A stretch of 51,137 bases of DNA from JANNRR01 sp031401675 (GCA_031401675.1 JANNRR010000008.1:1-51137), one strand, 5' to 3'; counted from the first letter of the stretch, positions 16,774 to 25,414 are shown. Notes: a model not told the origin generated them from the sequence alone. Numbers and translations are program-made.

Positions 16774-17645
16774 GCCATTGGGGCGAGGCCGAGGCGGCGG
16801 CGTTTCTGACCGCACAGGGTTTCGGCCCCGGTCCGTTCGGCATCGCGCGGCTGGCCGGCGGCCTGTGGAACGACGTGTTGCGGATCGAGGTTGCGGCCAC
16901 GCCGCTGGTTCTGAAGCATTACGCTGAAGTGCTGCCCGGGACCCTGTTCCCCAACCTGCCCGAGGCCGAGGCGGCGGCTTTGCAAAGACTGGCCGGGCTG
17001 GATGTTGCCCCGGATTTCCGCGGCTTCTGGCCCGGGGCGGGGGTGTTGCTGTACAGCTTTGTTCCAGGCAATCGCTGGCAGGACGATGTGGCTGCGGTGG
17101 CCCGGATGCTTCGGCGCAAAGAGGCTGCCGATCCGGCGGGGTTCCGGCTGTTGCCGCTTTCGCCAGAGGCAATACTGGCCGAAGCAGACACGCTTTTCGC
17201 GCGCTGCACCGCAACCGGGCTGGTGCGTCTGTGGCTGGACCGGCGACCGGTGCCGCTGCCGGTAGCGCCACCGCGACAGCTGCGGCTGGTGCATACCGAC
17301 ATCGGGGCCGGCAATCTGATCGGTAGCCGCGACGGCCTGCGGCTGATCGACTGGCAATGCCCCGGCGCCGGCGACACTGCCGAGGATGTGTTCAGCTTTC
17401 TGTCACCGGCCTTTCAGATCGTCAACGACCGCCCGCCCCTGAACCACAGCCAGCGGGCCGCGTTCTTTCGGGCGCTGGCGCTGCCGGACACCGAGGCGCG
17501 GCACGCGCTGCTGGAACCGTTCTATGCCTTTCGCATGGCGGGCTATTGTTGCTTGCGGATGCAGACCGCCCCCGATCCCGCCGTGCGCGAGATGTATTCC
17601 CGCGCCGTCCGTGCCGAACTGGACCAGAGCCAGAGTGCTACATGA
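16770..17645 (+). CDS. APH-fold small-molecule kinase (phosphotransferase family)
   Basis: 291 residues with the aminoglycoside/choline kinase fold. The ATP lysine is in PLVLKHYAEV (about residue 50), the catalytic loop is LRLVHTDIGAGNLI (H-x-D-x4-N) and the metal-binding aspartate is in LRLIDWQCPGAGDTAEDV. All catalytic residues are present, so it should be active. Both ends overlap its neighbours by ATGA, which ties it to the dehydrogenase and isomerase rather than to antibiotic resistance. The phosphate acceptor is unknown; family members phosphorylate choline, homoserine, methylthioribose, hydroxylysine or drugs. Confidence 0.8.
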   Translation: MSHWGEAEAAAFLTAQGFGPGPFGIARLAGGLWNDVLRIEVAATPLVLKHYAEVLPGTLFPNLPEAEAAALQRLAGLDVAPDFRGFWPGAGVLLYSFVPGNRWQDDVAAVARMLRRKEAADPAGFRLLPLSPEAILAEADTLFARCTATGLVRLWLDRRPVPLPVAPPRQLRLVHTDIGAGNLIGSRDGLRLIDWQCPGAGDTAEDVFSFLSPAFQIVNDRPPLNHSQRAAFFRALALPDTEARHALLEPFYAFRMAGYCCLRMQTAPDPAVREMYSRAVRAELDQSQSAT

Positions 17646-18610
17646 GGATCGATCTGACCATCCATTCCTTCAGCCTCTGGCATCACTTCCGGCATGTGCC
17701 GGGGTTTGACGCGCTGGCCTTTGCCGATCTGGCGCGGCAGCACGGGTTGCAGGGCATCAGCCTGTCCCTGAACGACGCCAACTACCGCCATCTGGGCGGG
17801 CGCGATCCGGAACGGATGGACCGGCTGCGGGCCTGGCTTCAAGGCGCGGGCATGAGCCTGGAGGTCGACACCTCGGGAACCGATCCGGCGCACTTGCGGG
17901 AAATGCTGGCGGTGGCGGCCCGGATGGGAGCGGGATCGCTGCGCACCTACACCCGCCATTCCGGGTCGCCCGCGCAGATGGCCGAGGCCACCGCCCGCGA
18001 CCTTGCCGCCGTCATGCCGGACGCTGCCGAGGCCGGGGTCACCATCGTTCTGGAAAACCACGAGGATTTCACCGGGCCGGAACTCGCCGCCATTGTCGGG
18101 CAGGTCGGACACCGCAACCTGCGCATCCTTTATGACTACGGCAATTCGCAGATGGTGCTGGAGGATCCCGAGGTGGCGCTGGCGGCGGTTCTGCCGCATG
18201 TCGCGGCGGTGCATGTCAAGGACCACGTGATGGTGCATCCCGAACATGCCGGCACCCTGACGGTGGCCGGCGTTCCGATCGGCGAAGGCTTCCTGCCGAT
18301 CCGGCGCTTGACCCGGATCCTGCTGGAACAGGGTCTGCGCCGGTTCACGTTCGAGAATGTCTGGGCCTATGCCGCCACGATCCGGCCGGGGCGCGAACCG
18401 ATGGCGGGGGTAGTGCTTGGCCGTGGCGCGTTCCGCTGGCAGGAGCCGCCGTTCGACCCCAGCCGGATCGTGCTGGACCAGACAAGGCACCGCGAGGCCG
18501 ACCTGGTGGCGTGGGAGGCGGCGGCACTGACGCGGGGCATGGCATGGTTCAAGGCAGAGTTGCGCGCCCTGGGCTGCACCGGTGACTGGGACGGCGCCGA
18601 ACCCGTTTGA
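17642..18610 (+). CDS. Sugar phosphate isomerase/epimerase (xylose isomerase-like TIM barrel)
   Basis: 322 residues of the AP-endonuclease-2/xylose isomerase-like TIM barrel family. Expected metal ligands are visible in order: Glu in VTIVLENHEDF, Asp in RILYDYGNSQM, His in AAVHVKDHVMVH and Glu in FTFENVWAYA. ATG 17642 overlaps the kinase stop (ATGA). It is the last gene of the operon; cobF ends facing it 36 bp away with no strong hairpin between. The substrate is likely a sugar, sugar acid or inositol derivative by family, but cannot be specified. Confidence 0.8.
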   Translation: MRIDLTIHSFSLWHHFRHVPGFDALAFADLARQHGLQGISLSLNDANYRHLGGRDPERMDRLRAWLQGAGMSLEVDTSGTDPAHLREMLAVAARMGAGSLRTYTRHSGSPAQMAEATARDLAAVMPDAAEAGVTIVLENHEDFTGPELAAIVGQVGHRNLRILYDYGNSQMVLEDPEVALAAVLPHVAAVHVKDHVMVHPEHAGTLTVAGVPIGEGFLPIRRLTRILLEQGLRRFTFENVWAYAATIRPGREPMAGVVLGRGAFRWQEPPFDPSRIVLDQTRHREADLVAWEAAALTRGMAWFKAELRALGCTGDWDGAEPV

Positions 18611-18646
18611 GCCTTCAGCACATTGGACAAATCCGGACAGCCGCCT

Positions 18647-19411
18647 TCACCCGCGCCCATGCCGCAGCAGCAGATAGATGTCCATGATCCAGCCGTGTGC
18701 GGCCCGTGCCGCAGCACGCCCGGCGACAATCTGCGGCCCGGTGCGAGCCAGCGGGCCGGACAGAAGCATCTGCATCGGCATCCCCAGATAGGCGCCCCAA
18801 TAGATATCAATTCCATCCGGCGGCAGCGTCTGAAAACTGTTTTCGCCGTCCAGCATGACCACAACAGTGTCTATAGCTGCCGGAAAGCCGTCGGCGCGCA
18901 GCCTGCGCCCGGTCGTGACCAGAAACGGCTCGGCCAGCGTGTTCAGCGGGATCGCATGCACGGCGGTCAGCAGTTGCAGACTGGTCAGCCCGGGGACCAC
19001 GCTGACCGTCATCCCTGCCAGCCGCCCGCCAAGCCGCCCGGCGATCCGCAGCGTGCTGTCATACAGTGCCGGATCGCCCCAGACCAGCAGCGCGACCCTG
19101 CCGGTGTCGCCCAGTTCAGCCGCGATGGTGTCGTGCCAGATGCCGGCGATAGCCTCGTGCCAGTCGGTCACCCGGTCCAGATAGTCCGGCGTGTCCGGAT
19201 CGCGCGCCGGCAGATCGAACCCCGCCACCCGCGTTGCCGGATTGGTCAGGAACCGGTCGCAGATCGCCCGGCGCAGATCGGCCAGATCGGCCTTGCCCGC
19301 CCCCTTTTGCGGGATCAGCACCACATCGGCGCTGTTCAGCGCGGCAATCGCCTGACCGGTCAGATGCTCGGGATTGCCGGTGCCGATGCCGATCAGCAGC
19401 AGCGTGATCAT
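18647..19411 (-). CDS. cobF: Precorrin-6A synthase (deacetylating), C1-methyltransferase
   Basis: Methylates C-1 of precorrin-5 and releases the acetyl group, giving precorrin-6A in the aerobic cobalamin route. 254 residues of the tetrapyrrole methylase fold: LLLIGIGTGNPEHLTGQAI (SAM loop), VALLVWGDPALYDSTLRI, SVVPGLTSLQLLTAVHAI and VVVMLDGENSFQTL. Its ATG overlaps the cbtA stop by 4 bp, making it the last gene behind the riboswitch at about 20400-20575. CobF is diagnostic for the oxygen-dependent pathway. Confidence 0.93.
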   Translation of the reverse strand: MITLLLIGIGTGNPEHLTGQAIAALNSADVVLIPQKGAGKADLADLRRAICDRFLTNPATRVAGFDLPARDPDTPDYLDRVTDWHEAIAGIWHDTIAAELGDTGRVALLVWGDPALYDSTLRIAGRLGGRLAGMTVSVVPGLTSLQLLTAVHAIPLNTLAEPFLVTTGRRLRADGFPAAIDTVVVMLDGENSFQTLPPDGIDIYWGAYLGMPMQMLLSGPLARTGPQIVAGRAAARAAHGWIMDIYLLLRHGRG

Positions 19412-20133
19412 GCCCGCATCCGGTCCCAGATCGCGCCCGCCAACAGACCAAGCACCGCCCAGACTGCCATCCCCACCGCCAGCGTCCGCCCGGCAAACAG
19501 CGCGGCCAGTTCCGGCGGCACCGGTCCGGTCATCACTTCGGGCTGCGGCGCGCCGATCAGATGAGGCACCGCGATCAGCACTGCCGCCAGCGCCCAGACC
19601 GGCACCGACCGGCCAAAGCCGATCAGCCACAGGCCCGCCGCCGTCGACACAACGGTGGCACCCCACCAGATCTGGCGCGCAGTCAGGTCCGCCGCCGCCA
19701 TCCCGGGCAGTTCCGGTGGCAAACCCGCAGCCGGGGCAAAGTGCACGGCGATGAAACCGGCCAGCCCCCAGATCAGCCCGGCCCGCGCCGACACCCGTTC
19801 GCCCCGCACCTCGGCCAAGGCGAAGCCGGCCACCAGCACCAGCGCGTAGCCGCAATAGATCAGTGCCGTGAACAGCACGGTCAGGGCGCTGCGGGCCAGA
19901 TCGGCAGGTGGCGCTGCCTCGGGCGCAGTCCCGGCCGCTGTCTGTGCGGCGGCATGGTCATGGCTGGAATGGTCGTGCCCGGCTGAAGCCACGCCAACAT
20001 GCACCAACCGGCCCAATTCATACAGTTCGCCCTGCAGCAGGACCGGCTGGACGAAAACAAATTGCAGCGCAGCCGCAAACAGGCCCGCCGCAAAGCCAGC
20101 GAACAGTGCGCTGGCCACCAAGTTTCTGATCAT
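19408..20133 (-). CDS. cbtA: Cobalt transporter subunit CbtA
   Basis: Predicted cobalt uptake membrane protein, five or so helices, 241 residues: NLVASALFAGFAAGLFAAAL, then a histidine-rich loop with HDHSSHDHAAA (likely metal-binding), then SALTVLFTALIYCGYALVLV, IWGLAGFIAVHFAPAAGLPP, VPVWALAAVLIAVPHLIGAP and AVGMAVWAVLGLLAGAIWDR. The H-F-A-P-A-A-G-L-P-P-E-L-P-G motif is characteristic of CbtA. ATG 20133 gives the family N-terminus. It follows cbtB by 4 bp and is under the same cobalamin riboswitch. Confidence 0.92.
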   Translation of the reverse strand: MIRNLVASALFAGFAAGLFAAALQFVFVQPVLLQGELYELGRLVHVGVASAGHDHSSHDHAAAQTAAGTAPEAAPPADLARSALTVLFTALIYCGYALVLVAGFALAEVRGERVSARAGLIWGLAGFIAVHFAPAAGLPPELPGMAAADLTARQIWWGATVVSTAAGLWLIGFGRSVPVWALAAVLIAVPHLIGAPQPEVMTGPVPPELAALFAGRTLAVGMAVWAVLGLLAGAIWDRMRA

Positions 20134-20137
20134 CGGC

Positions 20138-20347
20138 TCAGTGGCAAGGAAAGCCGGTGGCGTGCCGGGTATCGTGCGCCGCATCGTGCAGCGCCGCCGA
20201 TTGCGCATGGCCAGCCAGAAAAACCGTGGCCGCGCCGATCAGCGCCATCAGGGCGATGCCGAGCACGGCGCTTGTGGTGCCGGCCTGTGTCGAGGCCTGG
20301 CTCTGGCTCTGGAACGTAGCCGGGATCGCAACAGCCTTGGTCTTCAT
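20138..20347 (-). CDS. cbtB: Cobalt transporter subunit CbtB
   Basis: A 69-residue one-helix protein that pairs with CbtA. The membrane segment is AVLGIALMALIGAATVFLAG and the C-terminus holds the metal-site histidines and cysteine (ALHDAAHDTRHATGFPCH), typical of the family. It is the first gene downstream of the riboswitch, with an AGGAGAGTG ribosome-binding site close to the ATG. Confidence 0.92.
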   Translation of the reverse strand: MKTKAVAIPATFQSQSQASTQAGTTSAVLGIALMALIGAATVFLAGHAQSAALHDAAHDTRHATGFPCH

Positions 20348-20397
20348 CTTTCACTCTCCTGTGCCGTCACACCCGACGGCGGTGATTGTTTCTGCGC

Positions 20398-20575
20398 ATG
20401 GCCGGTTTCCTGGCTTGCGGGTCATTGCGACCGATCCGCCTTCCCGGCAGTGCTGCCAGTGGCCTGATGAAAGGTCGCTCTCCGCTCACAGTCGCGGGGG
20501 CGGCTGAGGCTGGGGCCTGTCCGCCCTTCCCCATTCCCGATTAAGACCGAAGCATGTGCTTCATCGGACACCATC
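20398..20575 (-). ncRNA. Cobalamin riboswitch 1 (upstream of cbtB)
   Basis: Read on the minus strand, conserved blocks appear in the right order: CGGGAATGGGG, then CCGCCCCCGCGACTGT, GGCCACTGGCAGC, CGGGAAGGCGGAT, and finally the B12 box AAGCCAGGAAACC at 20404-20416. It ends about 50 bp before the cbtB ATG, so adenosylcobalamin binding should repress cbtB-cbtA-cobF. It starts about 50 bp after the DUF1636 stop, inside the cluster rather than at its head. Confidence 0.93.
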
Positions 20576-20623
20576 CTGCAGTGGTCGCACAGCGGTCACG
20601 GAAACGTCAACCCGGATTGCGAC

Positions 20624-20971
20624 CTATGCCTTGTCGGGCGCGACAGGTGCGGCCGGAATCCGGGCCAGCGCGGCATGGCGAAGGCGGCCAAGCGTCCGCG
20701 CATCGGTGATCCAGCCATCCGGCAGGCTGGCGTACAACCGGGCAAAACCGGCGATATCGGCGAGCATGTCCGGGTCGGCGTCGCCGAACAGATAGCTGGC
20801 CTTGCCTTCCGCGCGAAACGCCAGCGCGCCCGGGCGGGTGCAACCCGACATGCAGCCCACGGCATGCAGGCTGAAATCGGGGCCGACCGCCGGGCTTAGT
20901 CCGGCAATCAGTGCCGCCGCCGGTTCGGTACCACGGCATTCCGTGCAGATCAGAATCTGGTGTCGCGCCAT
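20624..20971 (-). CDS. DUF1636 family metal-binding protein, copy 1
   Basis: 115 residues, thioredoxin-like [2Fe-2S]-type pattern: LICTECRGTEP (C-x2-C) and AVGCMSGCTRPGALAF (C-x3-C). Family members sit in cob clusters; the role is unproven, perhaps cobalt handling or electron transfer during corrin synthesis. The cobA stop TAA directly abuts its ATG. A second family member heads the cluster at 33688-34065. Confidence 0.85.
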   Translation of the reverse strand: MARHQILICTECRGTEPAAALIAGLSPAVGPDFSLHAVGCMSGCTRPGALAFRAEGKASYLFGDADPDMLADIAGFARLYASLPDGWITDARTLGRLRHAALARIPAAPVAPDKA

Positions 20972-21694
20972 TTAATCTGCTCCGGCCAGCGGGCCATAAA
21001 GGATCAGCGCCGGCGCCGTCCCCGTTGCGTCGCGCAACCGCTCCGCCAGCGCCGCCACCGTGCTGCGATGGCAGGTTTCAGCCGGTGTAGACACGCTTTC
21101 GGCCAATATGGCCGGCATGTCGCCGGGCAACCCCGCCGCCACCAGCAGCGCCGCCAGATCGGGCCAGGTGCGTTTGGGCATGAACACCACTGTGGTCGCC
21201 AACGGATCGGCCAACGCCGCTATGTTCAGATCGGCGGGCAGCTTGCCCGAGACATCGTGGCCGGTGACGAACTGCACCCGCCGCGATGTCAGCCGCCGGG
21301 TCAGCGGAATTCCGGCCAGCGCCGCAGCCGCCGTGGCCGAAGTGACGCCGGGAATGATCTCGAAGCCGATTCCGGCGGCGCGCAGCGCCACGATTTCCTC
21401 CTCCAGTCGTCCGAACAGGGTCGGATCGCCGGACTTCAGCCGCACAACCCGCGCCCCGGTCCTTGCATAGTCGACCAGCAGCCGGCTGACATGATCCTGC
21501 TTCGGGCTTTGCCGTCCGGCGCGTTTGCCCACGGCGACGATATCGGCACCGGCCCGCGCGTACGCCAGGATCGGGCCGGACGACAGATCGTCGAACAACA
21601 CCGCATCCGCTGTCTTCAGCCGGGCCACCGCCTTCAGCGTCAGCAACTCCGGATCGCCCGGCCCCGACCCCACGAATGACACAAACCCGGTCAT
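20972..21694 (-). CDS. cobA: Uroporphyrinogen-III C-methyltransferase
   Basis: Methylates uroporphyrinogen III at C-2 and C-7 to precorrin-2, the branch into cobalamin. 240 residues, methylase only with no CysG oxidase/ferrochelatase part. Signatures: FVSFVGSGPGDPELLTLKA, VRLKSGDPTLFGRLEEEI, IIPGVTSATAAAALAGIPLT and RRVQFVTGHDVSGKLP. Its ATG overlaps the cobB stop by 4 bp. Confidence 0.95.
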   Translation of the reverse strand: MTGFVSFVGSGPGDPELLTLKAVARLKTADAVLFDDLSSGPILAYARAGADIVAVGKRAGRQSPKQDHVSRLLVDYARTGARVVRLKSGDPTLFGRLEEEIVALRAAGIGFEIIPGVTSATAAAALAGIPLTRRLTSRRVQFVTGHDVSGKLPADLNIAALADPLATTVVFMPKRTWPDLAALLVAAGLPGDMPAILAESVSTPAETCHRSTVAALAERLRDATGTAPALILYGPLAGAD

Positions 21695-23016
21695 TGCACC
21701 TCCGCGATCAGGTGAAAGTAGCTGCCCGAAACCATGCCACGTTTCGAGCCTGTTTCCGCCAGAACCGCGCCGGTCGCATCCCGAACCTCGGCCAGCGGCA
21801 GATCGGGCTGGGTCACAACCGTCGAATAGTGGAACTCGTGCCCCGCCAGCGCCGCGCCTGCGGCGAACCCTGGCATCGCTGTGGCCAGCGTGGCCCGCCG
21901 ATAGCCAAGATGCAGCTTTCGTGCCTGATAGCTGGTCACCAGACCCAAAAGCCCGGCCATCCGGTGCGCGACGCCGTCGGCATCCAGCAAGGCCTGCCCC
22001 AGCACCATGTAGCCGCCACACTCGCCGTGTACCGGCCCGGTTTCGGCAAAAGCCCGGAGCCCGGCCAGGAACTGCGCCGCCGCTGCAATCCGCCCGGCGT
22101 GCAGTTCGGGGTAGCCGCCGGGCAACCAGACCACGTCAGCGCCCGGGTCCGGTGCCTGATCCGCCAGCGGCGAAAACGGCACCACTTCGGCCCCGGCCGC
22201 CCGCCAGGCCGTCAGCAGATGCGGATAAAGGAATGAGAACGCCGGATCGCTGGCCAGCGCAATCCGCTGACCGGGCGGTGGCGGCAAGGCATCGCCCGCC
22301 ATCGCGCCCGCCGCACCACCGCCGCCCGCCGCCGCGCGCAGCGCCGCGATGTCGACATGCGCCCGTACAAAATCCGCCATCCGGTCCAGACTTGCCGTCA
22401 GACCCGACAGCTCGCCGGCCTGCACCAGCCCCAGATGCCGCTCCGGCAAGCAGATGCCGGCGTCCTTCGGCAGAGCCCCGAACACGGTCACCCCCGCCGC
22501 CGCCATCGCCTCGGCGATCAGCCGCCGATGCCGGTCCGACGCCACCCGGTTCAGGATCACCCCGGCCAGCTGCACGTCGCGCCGGTAGCGGGCGAACCCC
22601 AGGGCCACCGCCGCCGCCGACTGCGCCTGCCCGGCGACGTCCAGCACCAGCACCACCGGCCAGCCCAGCCGCGCCGCAACATCGGCACTGGCACCGACAC
22701 CGCTGGCTCCAGCTGCCGCGACCCCGTCAAACAACCCCATCGCGCCCTCGGCCAGCGCCAGATCGGCCCCGACAGCCTGCGCCACCAGCAGGTCCAGCAT
22801 CGCTGCCGGCATCGCCCAGCTGTCCAGATTGAAACTCGCCCGCCCCGATGCCGCCGCGTGAAACGCCGGGTCGATATAGTCCGGGCCGCATTTGTAGGGC
22901 TGCACTGCAACCCCGTCCTGCGCCAGGGCCCGCAACAGACCCAGCGTCACCGTGGTCTTGCCGGCACCCGACCGTGGCGCGGCGATCAGCAGACCGGGTG
23001 GCAACGGACTGTTCAT
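21691..23016 (-). CDS. cobB: Hydrogenobyrinic acid a,c-diamide synthase
   Basis: Glutamine- and ATP-dependent amidation of the a and c side chains of hydrogenobyrinic acid. 441 residues: dethiobiotin synthase-like P-loop LLIAAPRSGAGKTTVTLGLL, then ALAEGAMGLFDGVAAAGASG, and a class-I glutamine amidotransferase domain with the nucleophile Cys in VHGECGGYMVLGQALLD and the His in AGHEFHYSTV. ATG 23016 matches the family start; the upstream in-frame stretch covers a repeat and is not coding. cobA overlaps its end. Confidence 0.95.
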   Translation of the reverse strand: MNSPLPPGLLIAAPRSGAGKTTVTLGLLRALAQDGVAVQPYKCGPDYIDPAFHAAASGRASFNLDSWAMPAAMLDLLVAQAVGADLALAEGAMGLFDGVAAAGASGVGASADVAARLGWPVVLVLDVAGQAQSAAAVALGFARYRRDVQLAGVILNRVASDRHRRLIAEAMAAAGVTVFGALPKDAGICLPERHLGLVQAGELSGLTASLDRMADFVRAHVDIAALRAAAGGGGAAGAMAGDALPPPPGQRIALASDPAFSFLYPHLLTAWRAAGAEVVPFSPLADQAPDPGADVVWLPGGYPELHAGRIAAAAQFLAGLRAFAETGPVHGECGGYMVLGQALLDADGVAHRMAGLLGLVTSYQARKLHLGYRRATLATAMPGFAAGAALAGHEFHYSTVVTQPDLPLAEVRDATGAVLAETGSKRGMVSGSYFHLIAEVQ

Positions 23017-23032
23017 CCACCCACTCTCCTGG

Positions 23033-23068
23033 CTTCTCTTTGGCGAAAATACCCCCGCCGGAGGCGCA
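23033..23068 (-). repeat. Oriented short repeat, copy 4
   Basis: On the minus strand: CCTCCGGCGGGGG (short stem-loop), TATTTT, CGCCAAAGAGAAG. It fills the 55-bp gap between the cobM stop and the cobB start, interrupting an otherwise overlapping gene run. This is one of the cleanest copies. Confidence 0.6.
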
Positions 23069-23071
23069 TTT

Positions 23072-23851
23072 TCATGTCTCGCCCTTCGGAAATCGCACCG
23101 ATCCCGGTCGGAAGCGGCGGTCATATTGGCTGGAATAGAGACTGCTTTCGCCGAACTCCGCCGCTGCCAGAGCCCTGCCGATCAGGATCAGCGCCGTCCG
23201 CTCTATCCCGTCGCCGACACGCGCTTCGATGGTCGCCAGCGTCCCGGTGATCACCTGCTGATCCGGCCAGCTGGCCCGGTACACCACCGCCACAGCACAG
23301 TCGGCACCATAGAACGGCGTCACCTCTGCCACCACCTGACCCAGCACCTGGATCGACAGATGCACGGCCAGGGTCGCGCCGGTCGCGGCAAAGGCGGCCA
23401 GCTTTTCGGCTTCGGGCATGGTGCTGGCCCGGCCCGGGGTGCGGGTCAGCACCACCGATTGCGCCAGCCCGGGCAGCGTCAACTCTGCCGCCAGCGCGGC
23501 GGCGGCGGCGGCGAACGACGGTACCCCCGGGGTCACCGTGACCGGGATGCCCAAAGCCCGCAGCCGCCGCAGCTGCTCGCCCAGCGCCGACCAGATCGAC
23601 AGATCGCCCGATTGCAGTCGCGCCACGTCCTGCCCGGCGGCATGCGCCGTCTGCAGTTCGGCAATGATCGCGTCCAGCGTCAGCGGTGCGGTGTTGACGA
23701 TACGGGCGCCGGGTGGGCAATGCGCCAGAATCTCCTCGGGGACCAGCGATCCGGCATAAAGACAGACCGGGCAGGACGCGATCAGCCGGGCGGCGCGCAA
23801 CGTCAGCAGGTCAGGTGCGCCGGGGCCGGCACCGATGAAATGCACGGTCAT
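23072..23851 (-). CDS. cobM: Precorrin-4 C11-methyltransferase
   Basis: Methylates C-11 of precorrin-4 to give precorrin-5. 259 residues: VHFIGAGPGAPDLLTLRAAR, CLYAGSLVPEEILAHCPPGA, ARLQSGDLSIWSALGEQL and TVTPGVPSFAAAAAALAAEL are all CobM/CbiF signatures. The ATG overlaps the expected stop of cobE (ATGA), which supports the intended end of that damaged gene. It is followed by a repeat and cobB. Confidence 0.95.
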   Translation of the reverse strand: MTVHFIGAGPGAPDLLTLRAARLIASCPVCLYAGSLVPEEILAHCPPGARIVNTAPLTLDAIIAELQTAHAAGQDVARLQSGDLSIWSALGEQLRRLRALGIPVTVTPGVPSFAAAAAALAAELTLPGLAQSVVLTRTPGRASTMPEAEKLAAFAATGATLAVHLSIQVLGQVVAEVTPFYGADCAVAVVYRASWPDQQVITGTLATIEARVGDGIERTALILIGRALAAAEFGESSLYSSQYDRRFRPGSVRFPKGET

Positions 23852-24221
23852 GCGACCTCCTCTGCCGAGGCGGCCAGGGCCGCCGCCGCCATCCGGTCGG
23901 CGGACACGCAGCGCCCGGACAAAAGCCGCGCCCCCGGCCCCGCCGCCGCCAGCGCCGCTGCTCGGCTACCGAACCGGTGCCGCGCAATGCCCGAACCCGT
24001 GGGGCTTCTGTCACTGTGCCCTCGGCAACCAGCGCCGCCGGGGTAATGCCCTTGATCGGCAGAAACAGGCTCTGTGCCAGCGCGATCAGGCAGGCGGCGC
24101 CTGCCTTGTCCACCGGGGCAGCCAACGCATCGACCCGCCGGTTGCCGGCAGCCCGGCCCAGTGCGTCGCGCAGGCTGTCCGCCGTTGCCGCCCCGCGAAA
24201 TCCGAACCCGGCGACGATCAT
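23848..24221 (-). pseudogene. cobE: cobE, apparent single-base frameshift
   Basis: CobE (CbiG C-terminal type) is a small protein of the aerobic cobalamin route. ATG 24221 overlaps the cobL stop and starts MIVAGFGFRGAATADSL, continuing to the conserved RGTGSVAE. There the frame breaks: read straight on, the next residues become Arg/Gly-rich and run through the cobM start. A shift of one base at about 23955-23965 restores AALAAAGPGARLLSGRCVSA and SADRMAAAALAASAEEVA, ending in a TGA that overlaps the cobM ATG. Total length from ATG to that stop is 374 bp, one base short of 125 codons, so a 1-bp deletion explains everything. Could be real inactivation or a sequencing error. Confidence 0.8.
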
Positions 24222-25414
24222 CGCACCACGCTCCATTGAACTACCGGCAGCGCCGCCCGCCAGCCGCGCTTGCCCCCAAGGGGTCCGGCTTCGGCAAGCT
24301 CGATCCGCAAGAGCGCACCGCCGACCAGTGCCTGCCAGTGCGCGAACAGCGCCTCGGTTTCCAGCGTCACCGCGTTGGCCACCAGCCGCGTGCCTGCCGG
24401 CAGCATCGCCCACAGCGCCGTCAGCAGCGCCTGCGATGCCCCGCCGCCGATGAACACCGCATCGGGCACCGGCAGTCCGGCAAGGGCCTTGGGGGCCCTG
24501 CCGTGCCGCACCAGCAGCCGGTCCACCCCCAGGGCGGCGGCATTCTGCCCGGCCCGCCCGGCCCGCACGGCATCCGCCTCGACCGCCACAGCCCGCATCG
24601 ACGGATGCGCCAGCAGCCATTCGATCGAAACCGAGCCGGACCCGGCCCCGATATCCCACAGCATCTCACCTGGGCGGGGTGCCAGCGCCGACAACGTAAG
24701 CGCCCGCACCGGCCGCTTGGTGATCTGCCCGTCCGAAGTGAAAAACCCGTCGGCAAGGCCCGGGGTGCGTGGCAGCACCGGTCCCGCGCCCGCAACTATC
24801 AGCGCCACCAGCACCGGCACCCCGACATCGGTCAGGTCAAGGCTTTCCGCCGAGACCAGCCGTACGCGCTCGCGTCGCCCGCCCAGCGCTTCCATCACCC
24901 AAAGCGACGACGCCCCGAACCCGATTTCAGAGACTGTTGCGGCCAAATCCGCCACCGCTGGCCCGTCGCGGACCGTGGCCATAATCCGGGCACCGGGTGC
25001 CAGATGTGGCCTGATCCGGCTGAGGGGTGCGGCGTGTAGACCCAGACAGGCCACTTCTTCCAAGGGCCAGCCCAGCCGCGCGGCGGCCCAGCCAAAGGCC
25101 GAGGGTGCCGGATGCGCCAGCCATTCGCCGGGCGGCAACCGGGCGGCCAGCACTGAGCCCGCGCCAAACCAGAACGGATCGCCAGAGGCCAGCACCACCA
25201 CGGCGCGCCCTCGCATGGCCAGCAGCTGTTCCACCCCGTCGGCAAACGGCACCGGCCATTCCCAGCCACGGGCACCCAGATCGGGCAACAGTGCCAGATG
25301 CCGCGCCGCACCGGCCACCAGATCGGCAGTGGCAATCGCGTCGCGGCTTGCGCCAGACAGGCCGTCCGGTCCATCCTCGCCCAGACCGACGATGGTCAGC
25401 CAGGGTCTAGCCAT
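24218..25414 (-). CDS. cobL: Precorrin-6Y C5,15-methyltransferase (decarboxylating)
   Basis: Bifunctional enzyme methylating C-5 and C-15 and decarboxylating the C-12 acetate. 398 residues. The N-terminal CbiE-like half has PWLTIVGLGEDGPDGLSGAS and VVVLASGDPFWFGAGSVLAA; the C-terminal CbiT-like half has FTSDGQITKRPVRALTLSAL and the SAM loop MLWDIGAGSGSVSIEWLL. ATG 25414 gives the family start and shares two bases with the divergent cobK ATG. Its stop overlaps the cobE start by 4 bp. Confidence 0.95.
   Translation of the reverse strand: MARPWLTIVGLGEDGPDGLSGASRDAIATADLVAGAARHLALLPDLGARGWEWPVPFADGVEQLLAMRGRAVVVLASGDPFWFGAGSVLAARLPPGEWLAHPAPSAFGWAAARLGWPLEEVACLGLHAAPLSRIRPHLAPGARIMATVRDGPAVADLAATVSEIGFGASSLWVMEALGGRRERVRLVSAESLDLTDVGVPVLVALIVAGAGPVLPRTPGLADGFFTSDGQITKRPVRALTLSALAPRPGEMLWDIGAGSGSVSIEWLLAHPSMRAVAVEADAVRAGRAGQNAAALGVDRLLVRHGRAPKALAGLPVPDAVFIGGGASQALLTALWAMLPAGTRLVANAVTLETEALFAHWQALVGGALLRIELAEAGPLGGKRGWRAALPVVQWSVVR

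Noticed and set aside
16770..17645. Antibiotic resistance aminoglycoside phosphotransferase
   Set aside because: Only the fold is shared; the gene is locked by overlaps into a metabolic operon and shows no sign of mobility.
24270..25412. Open extension of the cobK frame upstream of its ATG
   Set aside because: It is antisense to cobL, low in complexity (Ala, Arg, Pro, Ser) and the conserved CobK N-terminus begins at the ATG 25413.
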